A stretch of DNA of 7,494 nt from SIG459 sp045532145 (GCA_045532145.1 JAZSFJ010000119.1:1-7494); one strand, 5' to 3'. Positions 1-6,501 are shown, counted from the stretch's first letter. Program-made: numbers and translations. Notes: generated by a model not told the origin, from the sequence alone.

Positions 1-2452
1 GGTTGGCGCTGCTCTCGGGAGCGGGCTTGCCGGCTGCGCGCCAGAGGAAGGTGACTACCTGTGAACGGGTGCAGGGGGAGGAGGGGGCGAAAGTGGTGGG
101 GCTCATGCCGGTGGTGACTCCGTTTTCCACGGCCCAGAGCACGCCCTGATAGAAGAAATCGCTGTCCTTAACATCGGAGAAAGGACTGGGAACATCGGGA
201 CGCCCGCTCTGATTGAAGTTGATTTTGGCCCCATTCAGATATTCGTTGCCGAACTGGCCGATCTCTATCTTTTTCCACTGCTCCTCGCTGCCGGCGTAGA
301 ACACCTCGAGGCCAACGCCGTCAAACACATTGAAGGCATAGTTCTCTATCCTGATAAGACTGGAGGGGAGCACCAGCTTTTTCAGAGAGCGGCAGTTGCC
401 GAAGCCGTAGATGTCGATATAGCCCACGCCCTCGGGGATGGTGAGCTCCTCAAGGCTGACGCATTCATCAAAGACACCTGCTCCCATGTGGCTGAGATTA
501 TCGGGGAGGTCGATGGTTTTCAGGGCCTTGCAGAAGGCAAAGGCGCCTTCGCCTATCTCGGTGACAGAGTCGGGAATGGTGATGCTCTCCAGAGACTCGC
601 ACCATTTGAACATACCATCGGGTATTTTGCTGAAGCCCTCGGGGAAGTTCACTTCCTTCAGAGTGCGTACATCATAGAGAATTTCGTCACCCATGATTTT
701 CAGGCTTGCGGGGAACTTGAACTCCTTCAGCCGGGTGCTCTGGAAGGCCCATGTGCCTATCTCGGTGACAGAATCGGGAATGTATATCTCCTCAAGATTC
801 CAGCAGTTGCCAAAGCCCATCTGCTTGATGGCGCGGGTGTTTTCCGGGAGAGTGACGGATGTGAGGCTGGCGCAGTTATCGAAAGCGGCGGTATTTATGA
901 CCTCAACGCCATCGGGAATGCTTATCTCGGTGACTCTGGAGCAGCTCTGGAAGGCCCGGGCGCCTATCCAGGTAACAGAATCGGGGATGACCAGCTCGGT
1001 GACCTGGTTGGCTCCCTGGAAGGCAGCCACGCCGATTTCCGTTATGCCCTCTTCAATGACGATTTTGCGCATGAACTTGAGATGCTCATTCCAGGGGGCT
1101 GTGCCGTAGCTGTAGTTGCCGGTAGAGCCTGTGCCCTTTATGGTGAGGGTGCCGGTCCAACTGTCATATTCCCATGTGGCGGTGTCGTCCATGGGGGTGG
1201 GGGTATTTTCGTTGTAGCCGCAGACCCGGCAGGCACATCCGTCAAAGTCGTGGCCGGGAGCCTTTACGGACTGGGGAGCGGTGAGCACCTCGCCGCAGCC
1301 AGAGCACTTGCTACCCTCGGTGGAGCCGGGCTCGGTGCAGCTGGGCTCTACAGCGGGGATAGCGACGGGAGTGTGAACATGGGTGCCGGGGCCGGGCTCA
1401 GGTTCAGGCTCAGGTTCAGGCTCAGGGTCGGGGTCAGGTTCAGGCTCGGGGTCAGGCTCAGGCTCGGGGTCAGGCTCGGGCAGGGTCGCAGGGTCAAAGT
1501 TCTCTTCGGAGATGGGGTAATTATCTGTGAAAGGGATTTGGAGGAAGCTTTGGTCAAAGTTGTGGTCGGCAAAGTCCTTACTGCCCTTGAGGAAATATTC
1601 GTAGTTATCGCTGCCGGCGTCCCATGTGGAGTCCAGAAGATAATAGATGTCTCCCAGCTTCACGATGTTCCATGCGTGGCCTCCGCCGAAGGAGGTGCCG
1701 GTGACAACGCGGGCGGAAAGGCCGGTCTCCCTTGCCAGACGGTAGAAGAGGCTGGCATAGCCCTGACATACGGCGGTGCCGTCAATAAGGGCGGCGTAGG
1801 CGGTGAATTTCAGAAGATAGTCGGGGTTGTTGAGGTTGGCATCGTCGTAGGTGATGTTGTCGCAGAGGTAGTCATAGATGGCGCAGATCTTCTCGTAGTC
1901 GGAAGTATCCTCCGTAAAGTCGAGATAGTCTATGACGTCGTCCACGCCTTTGGTGAGCTCTTCTTCCTGTTCGGCGTTGGTGTAGTAGTATACTGTAAAA
2001 TCAATGTCGTTATAATACTTGCCGCTTTGGTAGGAGATTGTGGCACCTGCGTCGTAGTAGTCCCAGTGATAGGCCAGATAGTCGCCCTGAGTGGGCTTGT
2101 CCGTCTCCTCAAGGGCGTCGTAGAAAAGCGCGTCGAAGAAATCGGCGGAGAGATCCTCGTAAGAGGAGTAATAAAGGTTCACGTTGGTCTGCCGCTTCTC
2201 AAGAGCCGTCCTAAGGGTGCTGACAAGCTCGTCATAGTCGGAGGTGTAGTTTCCCAGAGGATAGCCGGAGGGGCTGATCTCAAGGGATGCCTCGAAGCGG
2301 GGAGCGGCCACGGTCCGCTCCGGGTAAAGAGGATTGTAGCGCCGTACGGGAGTGAGGCTATATGTATAGTCCTCCCCGGCGGCAAAGGACAAAGGCGCCA
2401 GCTGCACTATGAGCAGCAGGCAGAGAATGATGGCGAAAAGGCGTTTTTTCAT
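1..2452 (-). CDS. Secreted BspA-type leucine-rich repeat protein with transglutaminase-like domain and C-terminal SLH region (3' end outside window)
   Basis: Open for 817 codons from the ATG at 2452-2450 to the window edge without a stop, so the C-terminus is missing. The start is fixed by AGGAGG at 2466-2461, eight bases upstream. Seen in order: a signal peptide (residues 1-25, MKKR then a hydrophobic core, likely cut after Ala24 or Ala25); a transglutaminase-like domain (about 150-290) with candidate triad Cys229 (TAVCQGYA), His259 (GHAWN) and Asp274 (LLDSTWDA); an acidic Pro-Glu/Pro-Asp linker (325-356); a Cys-rich stretch (Cys372, 383, 386, 406, 408, 411); about eleven 23-residue BspA/LRR_5 repeats of the form LxxIxIPdSVTeIGxxAFxxC (459-714); a capping unit (YAGSEEQWKKI); and one SLH motif (757-812, FSDVKDSDFFYQGVLWAVENG). 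SLH modules bind secondary cell-wall polymers, so the protein should sit on the cell surface. The repeats suggest binding to host or cell-wall ligands. Whether the triad acts as protease, crosslinker or neither is unknown. Confidence 0.93.
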   Translation of the reverse strand, partial: MKKRLFAIILCLLLIVQLAPLSFAAGEDYTYSLTPVRRYNPLYPERTVAAPRFEASLEISPSGYPLGNYTSDYDELVSTLRTALEKRQTNVNLYYSSYEDLSADFFDALFYDALEETDKPTQGDYLAYHWDYYDAGATISYQSGKYYNDIDFTVYYYTNAEQEEELTKGVDDVIDYLDFTEDTSDYEKICAIYDYLCDNITYDDANLNNPDYLLKFTAYAALIDGTAVCQGYASLFYRLARETGLSARVVTGTSFGGGHAWNIVKLGDIYYLLDSTWDAGSDNYEYFLKGSKDFADHNFDQSFLQIPFTDNYPISEENFDPATLPEPDPEPEPDPEPEPDPDPEPEPEPEPEPGPGTHVHTPVAIPAVEPSCTEPGSTEGSKCSGCGEVLTAPQSVKAPGHDFDGCACRVCGYNENTPTPMDDTATWEYDSWTGTLTIKGTGSTGNYSYGTAPWNEHLKFMRKIVIEEGITEIGVAAFQGANQVTELVIPDSVTWIGARAFQSCSRVTEISIPDGVEVINTAAFDNCASLTSVTLPENTRAIKQMGFGNCWNLEEIYIPDSVTEIGTWAFQSTRLKEFKFPASLKIMGDEILYDVRTLKEVNFPEGFSKIPDGMFKWCESLESITIPDSVTEIGEGAFAFCKALKTIDLPDNLSHMGAGVFDECVSLEELTIPEGVGYIDIYGFGNCRSLKKLVLPSSLIRIENYAFNVFDGVGLEVFYAGSEEQWKKIEIGQFGNEYLNGAKINFNQSGRPDVPSPFSDVKDSDFFYQGVLWAVENGVTTGMSPTTFAPSSPCTRSQVVTFLWRAAGKPAPESSAN
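1384..1480 (-). repeat. Short tandem repeat coding the Pro-Glu/Pro-Asp linker
   Basis: Degenerate hexamers of the type CCTGAG/CCTGAC/CCCGAG run in frame on the minus strand and encode residues 325-356, alternating Pro with Glu or Asp and ending in PGPG. Such linkers usually space an enzymatic head from a binding or anchoring part. The near-identical hexamers make this a likely site of length variation between strains. Confidence 0.85.
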
Positions 2453-2460
2453 TGGTCTTT

Positions 2461-2466
2461 CCTCCT
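2461..2466 (-). promoter_or_regulatory. Ribosome binding site of the leucine-rich repeat surface protein
   Basis: AGGAGG on the minus strand, eight bases from the ATG at 2452. It decides the start of this gene, which is also followed directly by a good signal peptide. Confidence 0.85.
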
Positions 2467-2483
2467 GTGTTTGTTATAAGTCC

Positions 2484-2511
2484 ATTATACATGCAGCCGC
2501 GCTGATTGCAA
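2484..2511 (-). promoter_or_regulatory. Sigma-A-type promoter of the surface protein gene
   Basis: On the minus strand: TTGCAA (2511-2506, four of six to consensus), a 16-base spacer, and a perfect TATAAT (2489-2484), about 30 bases upstream of the start codon. It is divergent from the CoA-transferase promoter at 2534-2562. Confidence 0.7.
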
Positions 2512-2533
2512 GTTTCAAAAGGCCACAAAGCTC

Positions 2534-2562
2534 TTGAAATCAGGGGAAAAATCTGATTTAAT
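2534..2562 (+). promoter_or_regulatory. Sigma-A-type promoter of the CoA-transferase gene
   Basis: TTGAAA (2534-2539, five of six to consensus), a 17-base spacer and TTTAAT (2557-2562, five of six). An inverted repeat AAATCAG/CTGATTT (2537-2543 and 2553-2559) overlaps both hexamers. The alternative -10 TAATAT (2559-2564) would give a 19-base spacer. Confidence 0.65.
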
Positions 2563-2579
2563 ATAAGCAGAAATTTCAT

Positions 2580-2606
2580 CGAACGCGTTCGGCGAAAAGC
2601 GTTCGC
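2580..2606. promoter_or_regulatory. Palindromic candidate operator upstream of the CoA-transferase gene
   Basis: Begins with the perfect 12-bp palindrome CGAACGCGTTCG (2580-2591). It continues with GCGAA/TTCGC (2592-2596 and 2602-2606) and a direct repeat of GCGTTCG (2585-2591 and 2599-2605). The segment starts 17 bases after the predicted -10, where a bound repressor would block initiation or early elongation. The first 17 bases from 2581 match the box at 5170-5186 at 14 positions. Binding by the neighbouring TetR-like protein is inference. Confidence 0.55.
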
Positions 2607-2640
2607 GATAAAGAAAAAAGGTACAGATGGAGGCAATACT

Positions 2641-4266
2641 ATGGCAAAGTTTATAACTGCAAAGGAAGCCGCCGCTCTCATTAAGGACGGCGCATCCATC
2701 GGCGTTGCGGGCATGGGCCTTTCCGGTTTTCCCGAGGAAGTGGCCTGCGCCATCAGAGATCGCTATAAAGAGACAGGCCACCCCAAGGCTCTGGAGCTTC
2801 ACCAGGGCAGCGCAATGGGAGACTGGGGTGTTGGCAACAGCTTCGATGGCTGGGACAAGAACCCCCGCGAAACTCCCCTTGGACCTGAGGCAGGCGTCCG
2901 CGGTCTTTCCCGTCTGGGTGAGGCGGGCCCCGGTCTTGTGGCAAAGTGGAGCGGCGCTCACGTTGGCAGCGCCTACGCTCTCCGTGACCTGGCTGTCAAT
3001 AACCAGCTGGAAAGCTGGTGTCTGCCCCAGGGCGTGGCTGTCAGCCTCTGGCGCGAGATAGCTGCTGGTCGCCCCGGTATGCTCACCAAGGTGGGCCTTG
3101 GCACCTTCGTTGACCCCCGTTTGGAGGGCGGTCGTATGAACGAGTGCACCAAGAGCGATGTGGCGGAGCTTGTGACCTTCGGAGGAGAGGAATATCTTTT
3201 CTACAAGTCCTTCCCCCTTGATGTGGCCCTCCTCCGCGGCACTGTGTCCGACGAAAACGGCAACATCTCCTTCATGAATGAGGGCATACTCAACGAAGGC
3301 CTCTCCGTTGCCAGCGCTGCCCACAACAGCGGCGGCATCGTTATCGTTCAGGTTGAATACATCACCAAGAACGACACCATCCCTCCCAAGGATGTAAAGA
3401 TACCCGGCATACTGGTGGACTATGTTGTTGAGGCCACAGACCCCATGGCCTGCTGGCAGACCGAGGGACGCTACTTCGAGCCCGCCTTCTCCGGCCAGAT
3501 AAGAAGACCCCTCAAGGCTATCCCTACCCTGCCTCTCAGCGAGCGCAAGGTCATTGCCCGCCGCTGCGCAGCAGAGGTCAAGGAGGGCTATGTGCTGAAC
3601 CTGGGCGTTGGTATGAGCGCCGATGTGGGCAGCATCCTTGCCGAAGAGGGTTATATCGACCGCATCACCATGTGCTGCGAGTCCGGTATGATAGGAGGCG
3701 TGCCCTGCTCTCTGCCCAACTTCGGCAGCAGCTATAACCCCGAGGCCGTTGTGGAGCACAACTCCATTTTCGACATTATTTCCGGCGGCGGTCTGGATAT
3801 GACCTGCCTGGGCATGGGCGAGTGCGACGAGGAGGGCAACGTGAACGTCAGCAAGTTCGGCCCCCGTCTCACCGGCCCCGGCGGATTTATCGACATCACC
3901 AACGCCACTCCCAAGGTGGTATTCTGCGGCACCTTCATGGGCAAGGCCAAGCTGGCGGTGGGCGACGGCAAGCTCACCATAGTCTCCGAGGGCAAGGTGA
4001 AGAAGATAGTGAAGGCCGTTGAGCAGATAACCTTTGCCGGCAAGTACATCAAGCCCGGTCAGGATGTTGTGTACGTCACCGAGCGCTGCGTCATGCGCCT
4101 TATTGACGGCAAGATGACTGTAACCGAGATAGCTCCCGGCATCGACCTTGAAAAGGACGTTCTGGCAAACGTGGACTTTGAGCTGGCGGTTTCTCCCGAA
4201 CTGAAGCTCATGGATGAAACCATGTTCCAGGAAACCTGGGGCGGCCTTGACAAGGTGTTTGGCTGA
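2641..4266 (+). CDS. Family I CoA-transferase, propionate-CoA-transferase / YdiF-like (acyl-CoA:carboxylate CoA-transferase)
   Basis: Moves CoA from an acyl-CoA donor such as acetyl-CoA to a free carboxylate through a covalent glutamyl-CoA intermediate; cytoplasmic. The 541 residues contain both halves of the fold. The N-terminal half has GFPEE near residue 30, LPQGV, a family segment at 151-164 (VGLGTFVDPR) and SGGIVIVQVE. The C-terminal half has GVGM (322-325), the predicted catalytic Glu347 in ESGMIGG, GGGLDM (382-387), EEGNVNVSKFG and GPGGFIDIT. These match Clostridium propionicum Pct and E. coli YdiF as I recall them. The start is supported by GGAGG at 2629-2633, seven bases upstream. 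Compared with the Pct sequences I remember, about residues 62-105 appear longer by some 15-20 residues, near the substrate-binding half. It is transcribed alone and ends at a strong terminator. Native acid unknown: propionate, lactate, acrylate, butyrate and acetate are all possible. Confidence 0.93.
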   Translation: MAKFITAKEAAALIKDGASIGVAGMGLSGFPEEVACAIRDRYKETGHPKALELHQGSAMGDWGVGNSFDGWDKNPRETPLGPEAGVRGLSRLGEAGPGLVAKWSGAHVGSAYALRDLAVNNQLESWCLPQGVAVSLWREIAAGRPGMLTKVGLGTFVDPRLEGGRMNECTKSDVAELVTFGGEEYLFYKSFPLDVALLRGTVSDENGNISFMNEGILNEGLSVASAAHNSGGIVIVQVEYITKNDTIPPKDVKIPGILVDYVVEATDPMACWQTEGRYFEPAFSGQIRRPLKAIPTLPLSERKVIARRCAAEVKEGYVLNLGVGMSADVGSILAEEGYIDRITMCCESGMIGGVPCSLPNFGSSYNPEAVVEHNSIFDIISGGGLDMTCLGMGECDEEGNVNVSKFGPRLTGPGGFIDITNATPKVVFCGTFMGKAKLAVGDGKLTIVSEGKVKKIVKAVEQITFAGKYIKPGQDVVYVTERCVMRLIDGKMTVTEIAPGIDLEKDVLANVDFELAVSPELKLMDETMFQETWGGLDKVFG

Positions 4267-4272
4267 TAAGGC

Positions 4273-4318
4273 AAAAACAACTCACCCGATTCTGTGATGA
4301 ATCGGGTGAGTTGTTTTT
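4273..4318. terminator. Rho-independent terminator, probably bidirectional, after the CoA-transferase gene
   Basis: A perfect 20-bp stem (4273-4292 with 4299-4318) with loop TGTGAT. It begins in A5 and ends in T5, so it can terminate transcripts from either side. It lies between two convergent genes, seven bases after the CoA-transferase stop. Confidence 0.92.
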
Positions 4319-4327
4319 AATAATTCG

Positions 4328-4433
4328 CTCCCTCTGATGAGGGAGCTGTCGCCGTAAGGCGACTGAGGGAGAGATAATTTTTCCACAGTTTCTCTCCCTC
4401 CGCCCTTCGGGCACCTCCCTCGTCAGAGGGAGG
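4328..4433. repeat. MITE-like interspersed palindromic element
   Basis: Two imperfect arms, 4328-4374 and 4391-4433, are inverted copies. Both outer ends read CTCCCTCTGAyGAGGGAG inward, both inner ends read GAGGGAGAGA, and each arm carries its own small hairpin (GTCGCC/GGCGAC at left, GCCC/GGGC at right). A 16-base A/T-rich centre (4375-4390) separates them. No coding capacity. The form fits a non-autonomous miniature element or REP-type palindrome. It fills the gap between the terminator and the regulator's stop codon. Confidence 0.75.
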
Positions 4434-4445
4434 TATATGGTGAGC

Positions 4446-5036
4446 TTATTTTTCGAATCCCCGCTTCAGGGCTGCGGTATATCGCTCCGTGGCCTCCACG
4501 AGGTCGTAGCTGCCGTCGGCGGTGCACCAGTTATACACAAGGCCCCGGACGGAGATGAGGAAAAACTGGCTAAGCTCCTCGGCGGTGGCGTCGCTTTTTA
4601 TATTGCCGCCCCGAAGCCCCTCCTCCAAAAGCTCTATGAGCACCCGGTGCATACCTGCGCTGCTGCCTCGGTCGAAGCGTTTGTTGTCCGCGGCGTAAAG
4701 CAGCTTTGTGAGGGCAATGCTGGTTACGGAGCTTGAATACATGGCGTAGTGGCGGAAATAAAGAGAAAACTTTTCGTCAAAGCTTTTTTCTTCGATTTCT
4801 GAGGCCACAACGGTCTCAAAGTAATTATCTGCAATGGAGTAGGTCTCCAGAAAAACATCCAGTTTGGAGGAATAGTAGTGGTAGAAAGAGCCTATGGAGA
4901 CGCTGGCGGCGGTCACTATATCACGAATGGTGATATTTTCGTAGCCCCGCTCCATAAGGAGCTTCAGTGCGCAGTCGAAGATGCGGCGCTTGGTGGCGTC
5001 CGCCTGCTGCTTGCGGCTGGTTTTTGTGGTGGACAT
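4446..5036 (-). CDS. TetR/AcrR-family transcriptional regulator
   Basis: The protein has 196 residues, a normal TetR length. Residues 17-63 form the TetR N-terminal domain: TKRRIFDCALKLLMERG, then the helix-turn-helix at about 35-58 (ITIRDIVTAASVSIGSFYHYYSSK), whose GSFYHYYSSK end is the classic recognition helix. The remaining, mostly helical, part should bind a small ligand and dimerise; it is not similar enough to a named subgroup for me to suggest the ligand. Start chosen by AGGAGG at 5049-5044, seven bases upstream. The gene is divergent from the OFA-type transporter and converges on the CoA-transferase. A GAAC-N2-ATTC box lies just downstream of its own promoter, and similar boxes precede the other two genes. 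It probably represses itself and both neighbours until the carboxylate or its CoA ester appears. That regulatory role is inference. Confidence 0.92.
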   Translation of the reverse strand: MSTTKTSRKQQADATKRRIFDCALKLLMERGYENITIRDIVTAASVSIGSFYHYYSSKLDVFLETYSIADNYFETVVASEIEEKSFDEKFSLYFRHYAMYSSSVTSIALTKLLYAADNKRFDRGSSAGMHRVLIELLEEGLRGGNIKSDATAEELSQFFLISVRGLVYNWCTADGSYDLVEATERYTAALKRGFEK

Positions 5037-5053
5037 TGGCTTTCCTCCTGACG

Positions 5054-5063
5054 GAACAAATTC
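5054..5063. promoter_or_regulatory. Candidate operator box at the TetR-like gene (autoregulation)
   Basis: GAACAAATTC, inside the 12-bp GGAACAAATTCC, lies ten bases downstream of the predicted -10 of the TetR-like gene and just upstream of its ribosome binding site. It matches GAAC-N2-RTTC seen at 2581 and 5170. Confidence 0.5.
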
Positions 5064-5072
5064 CCAAATAGT

Positions 5073-5100
5073 ATTTTAGCATTTTCCGCCCCTTTTGCAA
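5073..5100 (-). promoter_or_regulatory. Promoter of the TetR-like gene
   Basis: On the minus strand: TTGCAA (5100-5095), a 16-base spacer and TAAAAT (5078-5073, five of six), preceded by TGC as an extended -10. It is divergent from the transporter promoter 33 bases away. Confidence 0.6.
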
Positions 5101-5133
5101 GGGCAAAAAATCCGGTTTATCCCCAGAAAACTA

Positions 5134-5162
5134 TTGAAAAATGCCCCGTTTTCTGCAATAAT
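5134..5162 (+). promoter_or_regulatory. Promoter of the OFA-type transporter gene
   Basis: TTGAAA (5134-5139), a 17-base spacer and AATAAT (5157-5162, five of six). The CoA-transferase promoter has the same -35 and spacing, and both run on as AATATAmGC. An inverted repeat CAGAAAAC/GTTTTCTG (5124-5131 and 5148-5155) flanks the -35. Confidence 0.6.
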
Positions 5163-5169
5163 ATACGCT

Positions 5170-5192
5170 GAACAAGTTCGGTGAAATCCGAA
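5170..5192. promoter_or_regulatory. Candidate operator upstream of the transporter gene
   Basis: GAACAAGTTC (5170-5179) followed by GGTGAAA. The 17 bases from 5170 match 2581-2597 at 14 positions. It overlaps a second inverted repeat TTCGG/CCGAA (5177-5181 and 5188-5192). The site begins seven bases after the predicted -10, over the likely transcription start. Confidence 0.55.
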
Positions 5193-5203
5193 AGCATATG
5201 AAT

Positions 5204-5208
5204 TGAGG
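5204..5208 (+). promoter_or_regulatory. Ribosome binding site deciding the transporter start
   Basis: TGAGG lies only one base before the ATG at 5210 but seven bases before the ATG at 5216. The second ATG is therefore the more likely start, giving MTKKQSP as the N-terminus. Confidence 0.7.
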
Positions 5209-5215
5209 TATGGAT

Positions 5216-6439
5216 ATGACTAAAAAACAATCTCCCATAGTGCCCGTTGTGGCGCTGCTCATTGCCCAGCTGTGTGTGGGCATTCTCTATGTTTGGAGCG
5301 TTCTGAAACCCGCTGCAATCAGCCATTACGGCTGGGAAGCCGGCGCCGTTAATCTGGTTGCAAGCTTCATGCTCTTCGCCTTCTGCGTGGGCAACCTTTT
5401 TGGCGGAGCTCTCAACGATAAGATCGGTCCCAAGAAAGTCTGCATCCTTGGCATGATTCTTTTCGGCGGCGGCATTCTCGTCAGCTCCTTCATCCCCGCC
5501 GGAGCCGGCATCATCGGCTTCTACATAAGCTACTGCATCATCGGCGGTATCGGCTGCGGCTTCACCTATGGCGCAGTCATCTCCGGCATCCAGAAGTGGT
5601 TCCCCCATCGCCGCGGCTTTGCCTCCGGTCTGGGCACTTCCACCTTCGGCCTTGCCACTGTTGTTTTCTCCCCCATCATCGGCGGTATGCTGGATAAAAT
5701 GAGCATCAGCCTCACCCTGCGCATCCTCTCCATCGTTTTCCTCGTTGTGGGCCTCGTGGCCAGCCTTTTCGTAAAGCTGCCCTCTCAGGAGTATCTCTCC
5801 GCACTCCCCGTGCCCGCTCCCAAGAAGACCTCCATCGCCACCAAGGACATGCCCCTTTCCCAGGCTATCAAGACCCTGCCCTTCTGGTGCCTGTTCCTGG
5901 GTATCTTCTTCTATAACGGCACCTGGAATCTGGTCACTCCTCTTATCAAGGGTCTGGGCGTTGAGCGCGGACTTACCGAGGCTCTGGCAATCACCTGCGT
6001 CTCCCTCACCGGCCTTTTCAATGCCGCAGGCCGCCTCATTATGGCCTCCCTCTCCGATAAGCTGGGCCGCATCAACACCATGCACATCCTCTCCGTTATC
6101 ACCGCTGTCTGCGCTCTGCTCCTTATCTTTGTGGGCGGCTACAGCTACTTCGTGGTCATCCTCATCACCGCCTTCGCTTACGGCGGACCCGCTGCTGTTA
6201 ACCCCGCCACCAGCACCGACTTCTTCGGACCCAAGAACTCCGGCGCAAACTACGGCGTTATCATGCTGGCTCTGGGTCTGAGCTCCATTGTCTTCAACGC
6301 CATCTCCAACGCCATGTATGCCGCCACCGGCGCTTACACCATGACCTTCATCATGGCTGCCCTCTCTGCCGTTGCCACCATCGTCATCTTCATCATCATC
6401 AACGGCTGCATCAAAAAGCAGAAGGCCGAGGCCAAGTAA
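5216..6439 (+). CDS. MFS transporter of the oxalate/formate antiporter (OFA) family
   Basis: Inner-membrane carrier with the hydrophobic pattern of a 12-helix MFS protein; 407 residues from the chosen start, typical for the family. The MFS loop motif after helix 2 is at about 59-75 (GNLFGGALNDKIGPKK), QKWFPHRRGFASGL follows at 126-139, a polar central loop spans about 195-220, the second-half copy of the loop motif includes Asp281 (SLSDKLGR), and the OFA-type segment DFFGPKNSGANYG is at 335-347. OFA members exchange or import small carboxylates such as oxalate and formate; the individual substrate is not predictable from sequence. It is divergent from the TetR-like gene and shares a box with the CoA-transferase promoter, which suggests uptake of the acid that the transferase activates. 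The alternative ATG at 5210 adds two residues but sits too close to the ribosome binding site. It is transcribed alone and ends at the terminator at 6452-6493. Confidence 0.92.
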   Translation: MTKKQSPIVPVVALLIAQLCVGILYVWSVLKPAAISHYGWEAGAVNLVASFMLFAFCVGNLFGGALNDKIGPKKVCILGMILFGGGILVSSFIPAGAGIIGFYISYCIIGGIGCGFTYGAVISGIQKWFPHRRGFASGLGTSTFGLATVVFSPIIGGMLDKMSISLTLRILSIVFLVVGLVASLFVKLPSQEYLSALPVPAPKKTSIATKDMPLSQAIKTLPFWCLFLGIFFYNGTWNLVTPLIKGLGVERGLTEALAITCVSLTGLFNAAGRLIMASLSDKLGRINTMHILSVITAVCALLLIFVGGYSYFVVILITAFAYGGPAAVNPATSTDFFGPKNSGANYGVIMLALGLSSIVFNAISNAMYAATGAYTMTFIMAALSAVATIVIFIIINGCIKKQKAEAK

Positions 6440-6451
6440 GAATTGGGGAAA

Positions 6452-6493
6452 CATATGAAAAACCGGAGTTTCGGACTCCGGTTTTTTCATATG
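6452..6493. terminator. Rho-independent terminator after the transporter
   Basis: CCGGAGT/ACTCCGG stem with loop TTCGG (6470-6474), extended outward by A5/T6 and CATATG/CATATG so that almost the whole 42 bases can pair, with one bulge. The T6 run on the plus strand fits termination. It lies 12 bases after the transporter stop. Confidence 0.88.
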
Positions 6494-6501
6494 CTTTCAC
6501 T

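Noticed and set aside
488..2479. Long plus-strand open frame of 663 codons antisense to the surface protein gene
   Set aside because: It lies opposite a minus-strand gene with signal peptide, catalytic motifs, repeats and ribosome binding site. The plus-strand product is low-complexity (Gly/Val/Leu/Arg runs mirroring the linker) and has no family features; G/C-rich third positions explain the lack of stops.
2580..2591. CGAACGCGTTCG as a Gram-positive LexA (SOS) box
   Set aside because: The Firmicutes LexA box has GAAC and GTTC separated by four bases; here and at 5170 the gap is two, and the neighbouring genes are not SOS genes.
2515..3759. Minus-strand open frame of 414 codons opposite the CoA-transferase
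   Set aside because: It covers the conserved CoA-transferase region, its product resembles no family, and its start lacks a suitable ribosome binding site.
5182..5195. TGAAATCCGAAAGC as a catabolite-response (cre) site at the transporter
   Set aside because: It shares the opening TGAAA but lacks the central CG and the closing WCA of the cre consensus.
5210..5215. Transporter start at the first ATG (5210)
   Set aside because: The only ribosome binding site (TGAGG, 5204-5208) would be one base away, while the next in-frame ATG at 5216 has a normal seven-base spacing.
5117..6490. Minus-strand open frame of 457 codons opposite the transporter
   Set aside because: The product is an Asp/Glu/Gly/Ala-rich mirror of membrane-helix codons, and it would run through a terminator and two promoters.
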